A stretch of 40,657 nucleotides of DNA from Bacillus sp. J37 (GTDB lineage Bacteria; Bacillota; Bacilli; Bacillales; Bacillaceae), in NCBI RefSeq assembly GCF_000518865.1, contig NZ_JAEK01000046.1:1-40657 (forward strand), given 5' to 3'. A model generated the notes under the pieces. The model made no database searches and was not told the DNA's origin. It saw only the letters and a program-made list of their open reading frames with translations. The translations under genes were made by a program, and so were the position numbers. Below are positions 33,052 to 39,839 of the stretch, one piece after another (within the stretch, counting starts at the first letter, position 1; each line of letters opens with the position of its first letter).

Positions 33052-33312
33052 CTATTCATCAGTAGTATGTTCAGCAGCACTTTCTAACTGAATTTCTTGC
33101 TCTTCTCCAATTTCCTTAGCTCTTTCAATCTCTTTCTCCATTTTTTCTTTTTCATGTTCACTTTCCCAAGTACCAATGGTCATACTTCCGTTTGCTTCTT
33201 TTTGATTACTGTAATATGCACCAGTACTTGTTGTTAATAATCCAGCTGACACTAACAGTAAATACCATATAAGCATTATTTTTATAATTACTATAGTTTG
33301 GTAACTCTTCAA
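33052..33312 (-). CDS. Short TapA-like / SipW-dependent secreted protein
   Basis: About 86 residues. A hydrophobic signal segment (IVIIKIMLIWYLLLVSAGLL) ends in TTSTGAYYSNQKEANGSMTIGTW, the 'TGAYFSD...GxxxxGT' pattern that follows SipW-type signal peptides in TasA, CalY and TapA. The rest is a charged, Glu/Lys-rich tail (EKEKMEKEIERAKEIGEEQE) with no cysteines. TapA of B. subtilis is about 250 residues, so this would be a strongly reduced anchor or nucleator, or an independent small exported protein. It lies between the second TasA gene and sipW. The frame opens at GTG 33324, but TTG 33312 has the better ribosome site (GGTGGAG). Role inferred from signal and position. Confidence 0.65.
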   Translation of the reverse strand: MKSYQTIVIIKIMLIWYLLLVSAGLLTTSTGAYYSNQKEANGSMTIGTWESEHEKEKMEKEIERAKEIGEEQEIQLESAAEHTTDE

Positions 33313-33355
33313 AACGATCTCCACCTTGCTTCATTTCAAACTTAGTTGTTCTCTT

Positions 33356-33919
33356 TTAGAGGTCAGGATCCCCATCTCTTTGTACAGCTTCAAAATTCCA
33401 ATTGAGTAATAATTCATCATCTTGAAAATGATTTTGATCTTCACCGTTATCGATAAATTGAAATTGAACGGCAAACTTCTCTTCTTTACTTCCAACAGGA
33501 AGTTCTTTCAAAATTTGCTGGGGGCTATCTTTTAATTCAGATAACGTTTTCTCGACAATAACTCTTTCCCTAGTGTTTACATTATATAAATACTTCACTT
33601 TTATATGATCACCTAAATCATCATCTTGATTTGACTTCCCCTTATCCACGACTTCATAGGAAGAATGTAAAATGATTTCTTTTATATTAACTGTTCCATC
33701 ATTAGTAAGGACAAAATTACCATGCATTGTATCCCCCGGCACTATGTCTTCAACTTGGATAACGGTATTTTTATTCATCCCAAGCTCTAATAATCCGGTT
33801 GTAAACGTATTATTTGCTAATTTTGTATCATTAAAATAAGCAACAGTACCTCCGGATATGAATGTTAACCCTAGTGCTGCTGTTGCGAAACTTAATGCTA
33901 TATCTCGTTTAAGGCTCAT
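33356..33919 (-). CDS. TasA/CalY-family amyloid fibre protein, second paralogue
   Basis: From ATG 33919 (GGAGGAACTAAAA before it) the protein has 187 residues. A SipW-type signal, SLKRDIALSFATAALGLTFISGGTVAYFNDTKLANNTF, quoted by its ends SLKRDIAL and GGTVAYFNDT, is followed by TTGLLELGMNKNTVIQV, VPGDTMHGNFVLTNDGTVNIKEI and a final FQFIDNGEDQNHFQDDELLLNW, the usual camelysin/TasA beta-sandwich landmarks. It shares this plan with the first paralogue (34140-34721) but has a distinct acidic C-terminus (QRDGDPDL). Probable role: minor fibre subunit, or a protease-like camelysin as in B. cereus. An own promoter is likely because a terminator stands upstream. Confidence 0.88.
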   Translation of the reverse strand: MSLKRDIALSFATAALGLTFISGGTVAYFNDTKLANNTFTTGLLELGMNKNTVIQVEDIVPGDTMHGNFVLTNDGTVNIKEIILHSSYEVVDKGKSNQDDDLGDHIKVKYLYNVNTRERVIVEKTLSELKDSPQQILKELPVGSKEEKFAVQFQFIDNGEDQNHFQDDELLLNWNFEAVQRDGDPDL

Positions 33920-33965
33920 TTTTAGTTCCTCCAAACATAAGATTTTCACTTTGAATCTCATGATG

Positions 33966-34036
33966 AATACTAGACTCATAGTATTTTAAGATTAGAAAAG
34001 CTTGGCTTGTCGCCAAGTCCTAATGGCGAAAGCTTA
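33966..34036. repeat. Structured leader of the second TasA gene with copy 2 of a shared motif
   Basis: The segment 34006-34036 (CTTGTCGCCAAGTCC then TAATGGCGAAAGCTTA) matches 16746-16775 at about 27 of 31 positions. Here TCGCCA can pair with TGGCGA around a loop containing GTCCT, or CTTG with CAAG around GCGA on the minus strand, so two folds compete. Outer AAGCTT arms (33998-34003, 34030-34035) enclose it. A separate dyad AATACT/AGTATT lies at 33966-33985, directly before the gene. The position fits a leader or promoter element. Confidence 0.5.
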
Positions 34037-34090
34037 TTTTTTTATACTATCATCCTTAAAATACATATACTTTCTGTTAGTATAAAAATA

Positions 34091-34126
34091 GTAGAAGAGA
34101 GAGAATATGCTTCTCTCCCTTTCTAC
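34091..34126 (-). terminator. Terminator after the first TasA gene
   Basis: GTAGAAGAGAGAGAA (from 34091) pairs with TTCTCTCCCTTTCTAC (to 34126) with one small interruption. On the minus strand the hairpin is followed by TATTTTTATAC. It lies 14 bases past the stop codon, so the abundant fibre gene can be expressed apart from the rest. Confidence 0.75.
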
Positions 34127-34139
34127 TTAAATAAAAATA

Positions 34140-34721
34140 TTATCTAGCCTCGAAAGCCCATTTGAGACTTAGTTTGTCCCCTTGAAATTGATTTTGATCT
34201 TCACCGTTATCCACAAATTCAAACTCAACATACATTGTGTCTTGCGTACCAGCTGGCAATCCACTACCTTCATTTTCAAATCCAATTACGTTTTTCTCAA
34301 CAGCATCTGGAGTCATTTGTTGCAATTCATATAGAGTTGTTGAAAAAATAATATCATTAGGTCCATATTCTTCACTCTTATCACTGTTTTCAAGAAAATT
34401 CACTCGAATATGTTTACCAAAATCATCTGTATTGTCACCTTTTGCATCTTCGACCTCATAGCTTGTCGATAAAAGAACTTCAGAGATGTCAAGCGATCCA
34501 TTGTTTACTAAATCAAAAGCACGAATCATCCAACTGCCTGGACTTAAGTCATCCACATCAATAATTACTTCAGGATCTACTGCGAGATCTAATGTACCTG
34601 CAGCAAATGTATTACTGGCTTCTGCCGTATCACTAAAATAGGCAAACGTACCTCCACCGATCAATCCCATCCCCAAAACTGCTGTTGCTACACCTAAACC
34701 TAATTTACTCTTAATACTCAT
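34140..34721 (-). CDS. tasA: TasA/CalY-family amyloid fibre protein, first paralogue
   Basis: The 193 residues begin with a SipW-type signal peptide: MSIKSKLGLGVATAVLGMGL, then GGGTFAYFSDTAEASNTFAAGTLDL, where cleavage is expected near AYFSD. The mature part shows LSPGSWMIRAFDLVNNGSLDISEVLLS and VEFEFVDNGEDQNQFQGDKLSLKW, the beta-sandwich core of TasA and camelysin. TasA assembles into biofilm matrix fibres on the cell surface. It is the promoter-proximal gene of the locus, with a strong ribosome site (GGGGAGGAAATGAA) and its own terminator, as expected for a major subunit. Paired SinR-like half sites upstream suggest biofilm-switch control. The protein lacks the long C-terminal region of B. 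subtilis TasA and is closer to B. cereus types. Confidence 0.92.
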   Translation of the reverse strand: MSIKSKLGLGVATAVLGMGLIGGGTFAYFSDTAEASNTFAAGTLDLAVDPEVIIDVDDLSPGSWMIRAFDLVNNGSLDISEVLLSTSYEVEDAKGDNTDDFGKHIRVNFLENSDKSEEYGPNDIIFSTTLYELQQMTPDAVEKNVIGFENEGSGLPAGTQDTMYVEFEFVDNGEDQNQFQGDKLSLKWAFEAR

Positions 34722-34860
34722 TTCATTTCCTCCCCATAATCATATTAAGAATTCTAAAGACACGATCAAATCTACCATTCCATCTCAATTAATTGACATC
34801 TGCCTCTAGGTGTACGGTGAGTAGTGAGCTCCCTTCCTTTTGATAACGATTAGTGAACCA

Positions 34861-34900
34861 TTGTTCTTTTTTAAGAATCTATAAGCAAAATAAAGAACAA
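34861..34900. promoter_or_regulatory. SinR-like operator pair upstream of tasA
   Basis: TTGTTCTTT (34861-34869) and AAAGAACAA (34892-34900) form an exact 9-bp inverted repeat; each arm contains the SinR core GTTCTYT. They lie about 140-180 bases upstream of the tasA start. SinR represses the tapA-sipW-tasA operon in B. subtilis through such cores. The gene for SinR is not in the window. Confidence 0.6.
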
Positions 34901-35304
34901 CACACCTGCATTATAAAGAAATCTATTTTCACTTGAAAAACCTCAAAAATTGACAATTATTTATTTTAGAGACAAGTTTCTCCAGTTTCCTTCTATTTTC
35001 TCCAAATACCATAATATGTTCCATTTTATGTTAATTTTCAGTAAACAATATTTACATTCAATTTACTTTCAAATAGACTGCTTTCTCAAAAGCTGTTGTT
35101 TATTCACATAGCCTTTACATTTTTAATAAAACATTAATATTTTTAATAGATCATTTTATCTTACCTATACTAAATACTTAGTACTTCATCCCTCTCTTTT
35201 TCCCTACTAGTGTACGTAATAATGAATTAACACGGTTTCATTACGACTAAATGACTAATTAAATCTATCCTTTATCTTCCATTACTACATACTTTAGGAA
35301 CATG
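34901..35304. other. AT-rich divergent intergenic region between tasA and phoX
   Basis: Between the SinR-like pair and the phoX promoter these 404 bases are very AT-rich, with many TTTAC and AATAT runs but no reading frame worth calling and no strong stem. Upstream control sites for either divergent operon could lie here; none is recognisable. Confidence 0.6.
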
Positions 35305-35353
35305 TTCATAGTTTTTTCAGGAAATTACATTAAATTAACATACCCTTTATAAT
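35305..35353 (+). promoter_or_regulatory. phoX promoter with PhoP-box-like repeats
   Basis: TATAAT at 35348-35353 has TTACAT 17 bases upstream (35325-35330). Over and before the -35 are TTCATA (35305-35310), TTTTCA (35314-35319), ATTACA (35324-35329) and TTAACA (35335-35340), each close to the PhoP repeat TTAACA; the last two are 11 bases apart, exactly one helical turn. This arrangement is that of Pho-regulon promoters, and the genes served fit phosphate starvation. Confidence 0.65.
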
Positions 35354-35425
35354 TTCCTGTTAAATTTTCTACTAGAGCTAGTTTCATAGATGATTACAGC
35401 CTTAAAAAATAGTAGGGAGGAACAT

Positions 35426-36880
35426 GTGGTGAATTTGGGGAAAAACGAACTGAACAGACGTGATTTCTTAAAAGTCGGTGGAATGAGTACTGTTGCATTA
35501 ACACTAGGAGCAACTGGAGTAATGTCATTAACAGGAGGACCTGAGAGTTTTGCAGCAGCAAGTAATTCAAGAAAAGCAACCAGCGGATTTGAAGGGTTTG
35601 GTCCTTTAGTAAAGGATCCTAATGGAATTCTTGATCTTCCGAGAGGGTTTCAATATCGGATCATTTCAAAAACAGGAGATCCAATGCCTAACGGAGACTT
35701 GGTTCCTGCTATGCTTGATGGAATGGCCGCATATAAGGGTGAGAAAAATACGACAATCCTTGTCCGTAACCATGAGAATGGAACAAACTCTGATTTTCCT
35801 GTAAACGGAAAAAATCCTTGGAGCAAAGGAGCTGCTGGAGGTACGACAACTCTGATTGTGACACCTGACCGGGAAGTCATTGATGAGTATGTAAGCAACT
35901 CAGGAACAATCCGTAACTGTGCTGGTGGCGCTTCTACATGGGGCACTTGGTTAACGTGTGAAGAAACGCGCGAATTAGGTCATGGCTTTGTGTTTGAAGT
36001 AAATCCTCTAGATCCTGAGAATGAAATGTCGAAAACACCTATTCGTGATATGGGCTATTTCTCACATGAAGCATGCGCTGTGGATCCCTCAACCGGTATT
36101 TGGTATTTAACAGAAGATAGCAGCCCAAGCTTCCTGTATCGTTTTACTCCGCATGACCGCAGCCAAACGCTTGGTTCACTTCAAAAGGGTGGAATTCTTG
36201 AAGCTGCAGCGATTGATGAAATTTCTACTTCTTCACCTAGTCAGCTAAACAGCGGACAAAAGTTTGGTATCGTCTGGAAAAAACTAAACCCGGAGCGTGC
36301 TCAGCAGGATGCCAAGGATTTAGGCTGTATTCAATTCAGCCGCTTAGAAGGAGCTTATTTTTCTGCAGGAACATTTTGGTTTGATGACACAAGTGCCGGC
36401 TCTAAAGAACTTGGCCGTGTGTATCGCTATTTCCCTGCGACAAATACACTTGAGCTTTTCTATGAATCTACTGCAAAAAATGAATTGGAAATGCCTGACA
36501 ATATCACGATCACTCCATGGGGGGACCTTTGGATTGCAGAAGATGGCGGCGGAAATGACCGCATCGTCGGATTAACACCGGAAGGCACTATTTATACATT
36601 TGCAGAAAATATGATGAACGGCTCTGAGTTCGCAGGACCTACATTTTCACCAGATGGAAAAACGTTCTTCGTAAATATGCAAACACCTGGAATTACCTTT
36701 GCGATCTGGGGACCTTTCGCCCGCAGAAATACTGCGCGTCAACGTGCAATGGGACTTACCGCTCCACCAGCATCTTTAGCACCTGCTGTTTCTGACAAGC
36801 TTCTCGCTTTTGCTGAAGAGCAAGGAATGTCCCGTTTAGAAGCAGCAGCACTAGAGCGTCATGGAATGCCTATCCTTTAA
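35426..36880 (+). CDS. phoX: PhoX-family alkaline phosphatase, Tat-exported
   Basis: About 484 residues. A twin-arginine signal, ELNRRDFLKVGGMSTVALTL, ends near ESFAAAS, so the folded enzyme leaves through the Tat system. The mature protein belongs to the PhoX (DUF839) six-bladed propeller family, with FEGFGPLVKDPNGILDLPRGF, RNHENG, GTIRNCAGGASTWGTWLTCEE and FSHEACAVDP, plus the later PDNITITPWGDLWIAEDG. The cysteine of NCAGG and the CEE pair belong to the iron/calcium metal site known for PhoX. It releases phosphate from monoesters outside the cell. I choose GTG 35426 or 35429, which follow AGGGAGG; the ATG at 35390 has no ribosome site. tatA and tatC follow directly, apparently as a dedicated export pair. 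Confidence 0.92.
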   Translation: MVNLGKNELNRRDFLKVGGMSTVALTLGATGVMSLTGGPESFAAASNSRKATSGFEGFGPLVKDPNGILDLPRGFQYRIISKTGDPMPNGDLVPAMLDGMAAYKGEKNTTILVRNHENGTNSDFPVNGKNPWSKGAAGGTTTLIVTPDREVIDEYVSNSGTIRNCAGGASTWGTWLTCEETRELGHGFVFEVNPLDPENEMSKTPIRDMGYFSHEACAVDPSTGIWYLTEDSSPSFLYRFTPHDRSQTLGSLQKGGILEAAAIDEISTSSPSQLNSGQKFGIVWKKLNPERAQQDAKDLGCIQFSRLEGAYFSAGTFWFDDTSAGSKELGRVYRYFPATNTLELFYESTAKNELEMPDNITITPWGDLWIAEDGGGNDRIVGLTPEGTIYTFAENMMNGSEFAGPTFSPDGKTFFVNMQTPGITFAIWGPFARRNTARQRAMGLTAPPASLAPAVSDKLLAFAEEQGMSRLEAAALERHGMPIL

Positions 36881-36910
36881 TCAGACCAAAATTCATCTGG
36901 AGGTGAAAAA

Positions 36911-37147
36911 ATGTTATCAAACATTGGAATACCGGGCCTTATTCTCATTCTCGTCATCGCTTTGATTATTTTTGGTCCTTCCAAATTACCTGAAATCGGA
37001 CGAGCTTTCGGAAGCACATTAAAAGAATTTAAAAAAGCAACCAACGATCTGGTAAACGGAGATAATGATCAAGAACAGAAGAATTCTACGAAAGAAAAAA
37101 ACAAGTTAGTCGGAATTGAAAAAACAGATAGTAAGACCGGTAGTTAA
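36911..37147 (+). CDS. tatA: Twin-arginine translocase subunit TatA
   Basis: The 78 residues have the standard TatA plan: a short N-terminus, one membrane helix ([17 protein letters not shown]), the [23 protein letters not shown] hinge and amphipathic helix, and a charged tail. It forms the size-variable pore of the Tat translocase together with TatC. Placed 30 bases after phoX with TGGAGGTGAAAAA, it corresponds to the TatAd role that serves PhoD in B. subtilis; here the linked substrate is PhoX. A long hairpin follows before tatC. Confidence 0.93.
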   Translation: MLSNIGIPGLILILVIALIIFGPSKLPEIGRAFGSTLKEFKKATNDLVNGDNDQEQKNSTKEKNKLVGIEKTDSKTGS

Positions 37148-37153
37148 ACACAC

Positions 37154-37194
37154 TGAACGATGTAGGCATAAGTTAAATTTGCCTACATCGTTCA
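37154..37194 (+). promoter_or_regulatory. Perfect 15-bp hairpin between tatA and tatC
   Basis: TGAACGATGTAGGCA (37154-37168) and TGCCTACATCGTTCA (37180-37194) pair perfectly around an 11-base loop. There is no T-run downstream and the tatC ribosome site follows at once, so it is more likely an mRNA stability or processing element than a terminator. It could help keep TatA more abundant than TatC. Confidence 0.65.
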
Positions 37195-37214
37195 CTTGTA
37201 AAAGGAGTTTATTT

Positions 37215-37964
37215 ATGGAAGAAACTAAAATGAAATTCATTGACCATTTAGATGAATTACGTAAACGCCTAATCATCACAAGTATTTCTTTTGTCCTTTC
37301 CTTTATAGTAGCTTTTATTTTTGTGAAAGATATTTATCAATTTTTAGTGAAAGATCTTGACGGTAAATTAGCTTTGCTGGGGCCTGGAGACATCATCTGG
37401 ATTTACATGATGATTGCAGGGGTAATGGCTATTGCTGCCACGATTCCGATTGCAGCATTCCAAATATGGCAGTTCGTCAAACCTGCCCTTACGAAAGAGG
37501 AACAAAAACACTCTTTAGCCTTTATTCCAGCCTTATTTTTCCTATTCATTATCGGGATTGCATTTGGTTACCTTATTCTGTTTCCGATTGTCCTCTCATT
37601 TTTAACAGGACTCATAGATGATCAATTTGCAACTTTCTTTACAGCTGAAAAATACTTTAAGTTTATGTTCAATCTGACAATACCTTTTGGTTTTTTATTT
37701 GAAATGCCTGCGGTTATCATGTTTTTAACAAAGTTAGGAATTATTAATCCTAAAAAACTAGTAAAGGCACGGAAAATCTCCTATTTTTCTCTGATTGTGG
37801 TTTCGATTTTAATTACCCCTCCTGATTTTATATCAGACGTTCTAGTTATTATTCCTTTGCTGCTTTTGTACGAATTGAGTGTTACCTTAAGCAAAGTTGT
37901 TTTTCGAAAAAAACTAGCATCAGAATTGAATGTCTCTCCTAATGATACGGCTTTTAAAATGTAA
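37215..37964 (+). CDS. tatC: Twin-arginine translocase subunit TatC
   Basis: From ATG 37215 (AAAAGGAGTTTATTT before it) the protein has 249 residues and six membrane helices. It starts METKMKFIDHLDELRKRL in essence (MEETKMKFIDHLDELRKRL), the conserved N-terminal signal-recognition segment of TatC, and continues with FVKPALTKEEQK (the conserved first periplasmic loop to second helix), FEMPAVIMFLTKLGI, and DFISDVLVIIPLLLLYE. TatC recognises twin-arginine signals such as that of PhoX. The frame is open further upstream to 37116, but that part overlaps the hairpin and tatA and is not translated. A hairpin begins at its stop codon. Confidence 0.94.
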   Translation: MEETKMKFIDHLDELRKRLIITSISFVLSFIVAFIFVKDIYQFLVKDLDGKLALLGPGDIIWIYMMIAGVMAIAATIPIAAFQIWQFVKPALTKEEQKHSLAFIPALFFLFIIGIAFGYLILFPIVLSFLTGLIDDQFATFFTAEKYFKFMFNLTIPFGFLFEMPAVIMFLTKLGIINPKKLVKARKISYFSLIVVSILITPPDFISDVLVIIPLLLLYELSVTLSKVVFRKKLASELNVSPNDTAFKM

Positions 37965-38006
37965 TCAATCATCAGCTGGGGGATATTCCCCTCTGATGAT
38001 TGATTA
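37963..38006 (+). terminator. Terminator-like hairpin after tatC
   Basis: TAATCAATCATCAG (37963-37976) and CTGATGATTGATTA (37993-38006) pair perfectly, with inner GGGG/CCCC pairing. The tatC stop codon forms its base. The T-tract is lacking, so it may be an exonuclease-blocking 3' end. Confidence 0.65.
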
Positions 38007-38040
38007 CACCTGATGCATATTAGAGGCAATATTTCTTTAT

Positions 38041-38370
38041 TCAATTAACATACCGGGCAATAGTCCAAACAATCGTTGATATTAAGATTGATTGACCGAT
38101 ACCAAATAGAAAACCAGTTATAAAACGAATTGAGTTTGAACTTTGCCTCCAGCCCCATCTTTGTGTAAATCCATCTATTAATAGTGGAATTACCATAATA
38201 ATTGGAACCCAAAAAGGAAGAACCATATGAATAGCTACAACAACCGGAGTGCACATATAGCCAAGCAACATGGCAAAGCATCTAGCACAAAGACGCATAG
38301 GTTTCCCCTTAAAATGCAAACACCTCTCAGGCATACGATGACATGGGATTATATATAAAATTTCATTCAT
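38041..38370 (-). CDS. DUF2085 membrane protein
   Basis: About 109 residues with three membrane helices. The N-terminal IPCHRMPERCLHFKGKPMRLCARCFAMLLGY carries the family hallmark, a CHxxPxRxxxxxGxxxxLCARC pattern (here C-H-R-M-P-E-R and LCARC), which defines DUF2085; the cysteines may bind metal or haem. Function is unknown. I choose ATG 38370, preceded by GGGAGGAAAAACA; the ATG at 38385 is part of that ribosome site. It lies 24 bases after the small Cys-rich protein gene and is probably co-transcribed with it. Confidence 0.8.
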   Translation of the reverse strand: MNEILYIIPCHRMPERCLHFKGKPMRLCARCFAMLLGYMCTPVVVAIHMVLPFWVPIIMVIPLLIDGFTQRWGWRQSSNSIRFITGFLFGIGQSILISTIVWTIARYVN

Positions 38371-38393
38371 TGTTTTTCCTCCCATGCTGACAT

Positions 38394-38684
38394 TTAATTT
38401 GGGCTACAGTCACAATCAAAGCCTTTATCTCCATCACAATCACAATCCATTTTTTTCATCGAGGAGAAATCAGGACAATTCATTGCTGATGAGTTACAAT
38501 CTAAACAGTCCGAACTACTGTTTTCTTTCTTATGATTTCTTTTGCGATAATACCTAATTAAAAAAATCAATAATATAATGGCTGATCCTAATAAAATACT
38601 TCCAATCAAATAAGAAGCTTCTATAAGAAGAACAATACCCGCTATAAGCAAGATTAGAAATACAGTTAGACCAATGAAAAACAT
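38394..38684 (-). CDS. Small membrane protein with Cys/Asp-rich C-terminal tail
   Basis: About 96 residues: two membrane helices (about 2-21 and 25-43) with hardly a loop between them, a basic stretch (RYYRKRNHKKE), then a tail with eight cysteines, reading SDCLDCNSSAMNCPDF and later MDCDCDGDKGFDCDCSPN. Repeated DCDCD and CxxC units suggest metal binding or surface disulfides; no known domain is recognised. By the positive-inside rule the tail is probably cytoplasmic. GGAGGAAACT precedes the ATG at 38684; the alternative ATG at 38699 overlaps that site. It is co-oriented with the DUF2085 gene, which also carries a cysteine motif. Confidence 0.72.
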   Translation of the reverse strand: MFFIGLTVFLILLIAGIVLLIEASYLIGSILLGSAIILLIFLIRYYRKRNHKKENSSSDCLDCNSSAMNCPDFSSMKKMDCDCDGDKGFDCDCSPN

Positions 38685-38774
38685 AGTTTCCTCCAACATA
38701 TTAATTGTTTACTTCTATTATAAAATCATTTGAAATATTTAGCAGTATTCCAGTTTATAAATTTAAGAAAGATT

Positions 38775-38810
38775 AAAAGGCAACAACCTGGAATTAGGTT
38801 CGTTGCCTTT
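38775..38810 (-). terminator. Terminator of the dus gene
   Basis: AAAGGCAAC-AACCT and AGGTT-C-GTTGCCTTT form a 14-bp stem with one bulged base (38776-38810). On the minus strand it is followed by TTTTAATC, about 60 bases after the dus stop. Confidence 0.8.
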
Positions 38811-38867
38811 GTTAAAAGTGAGTTATGTTACAACTATTTGTGCAAGAGAATTACTGTTCCAATGCCA

Positions 38868-39839
38868 TCAAGATTCTTTTGATCCAAAGTTATCAAGCAA
38901 TGCACGCACTTCCATTGTTGACTTTGTACTCATTAATTGATTTCTTAATTCACTTGCTCCCCGAAAACCTTTGACATAGATCTTAAAAAATCGATGAAGA
39001 GCCGTGAACGGACGCAGCTCTAAACCTGAATATTGATCATGAAGATCCATATGCAGTCTTAAGAGATCAAGCAATTCCTCACTGCTATGTTCTTTCGGCT
39101 CTTTTTCAAAAGCAAATGGATTATGGAAGATACCACGCCCAATCATAACTCCATCAATACCGTATTGCTGAGCAAGCCTTAAGCCAGTTTGGTAGTCTGG
39201 GATATCCCCATTAATCGTTATGAGTGTATCTGGTGCCACCTCGTCACGAAGTTTCTTAATTTCCGGAATTAGCTCCCAATGAGCAGGTACTTTACTCATT
39301 TCTTCTCTTGTACGTAGATGGATGGAAAGATTCGCAATATCTTGTTTCAATATGTGTGCCAGCCAGTCGTGCCATTCGTCTACTTCCGTGAATCCAAGCC
39401 TTGTCTTTACACTGACAGGCAATCCTCCTGCTTTTGCTGCTTGTATTAATTCAGCAGCAACTTCCGGACGGAGGATAAGACCACTTCCCTTTCCGTGTTG
39501 CGTCACATTAGGCACAGGACAGCCCATATTGATATCTATTCCCTTAAACCCAAGTTCCGCCATACCAATACTCATTTGCCTAAAGTATTCAGGCTTGTCC
39601 CCCCATATATGGGCAACAATCGGTTGTTCATCTTCTGTAAAAGTCAATCGACCACGAACACTTTTTTTTCCCTCTGGATGACAATAACTCTCCGAATTTG
39701 TAAACTCTGTAAAAAACACATCAGGTCTTGCTGCTTCACTCACTACATGGCGAAAAACAACATCCGTCACTTCTTCCATTGGTGCTAATATAAAAAAAGG
39801 TCGTGGTAATTCACGCCAAAAATTATTGATCATCTTCAA
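38868..39839 (-). CDS. dus: tRNA-dihydrouridine synthase
   Basis: A 323-residue flavoenzyme with a TIM-barrel plus helical domain. The start is [28 protein letters not shown], followed by [24 protein letters not shown], and the catalytic cysteine in [42 protein letters not shown] and [15 protein letters not shown] bind FMN and phosphate. It reduces uridines of the tRNA D-loop with NADPH. The opening and the DINMGCP region follow B. subtilis YfjN closely from recall. The frame starts TTG 39839 after AAAGGA; ATG 39833 is the other choice. It is a single-gene unit, ended by the hairpin at 38775-38810. Confidence 0.93.
   Translation of the reverse strand: MKMINNFWRELPRPFFILAPMEEVTDVVFRHVVSEAARPDVFFTEFTNSESYCHPEGKKSVRGRLTFTEDEQPIVAHIWGDKPEYFRQMSIGMAELGFKGIDINMGCPVPNVTQHGKGSGLILRPEVAAELIQAAKAGGLPVSVKTRLGFTEVDEWHDWLAHILKQDIANLSIHLRTREEMSKVPAHWELIPEIKKLRDEVAPDTLITINGDIPDYQTGLRLAQQYGIDGVMIGRGIFHNPFAFEKEPKEHSSEELLDLLRLHMDLHDQYSGLELRPFTALHRFFKIYVKGFRGASELRNQLMSTKSTMEVRALLDNFGSKES

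Noticed and set aside
33348-33354. GTTCTCT, a match to the SinR core, near the end of the second TasA gene.
   Set aside because: A single 7-base match just upstream of a stop codon with no partner; expected by chance in AT-rich DNA.
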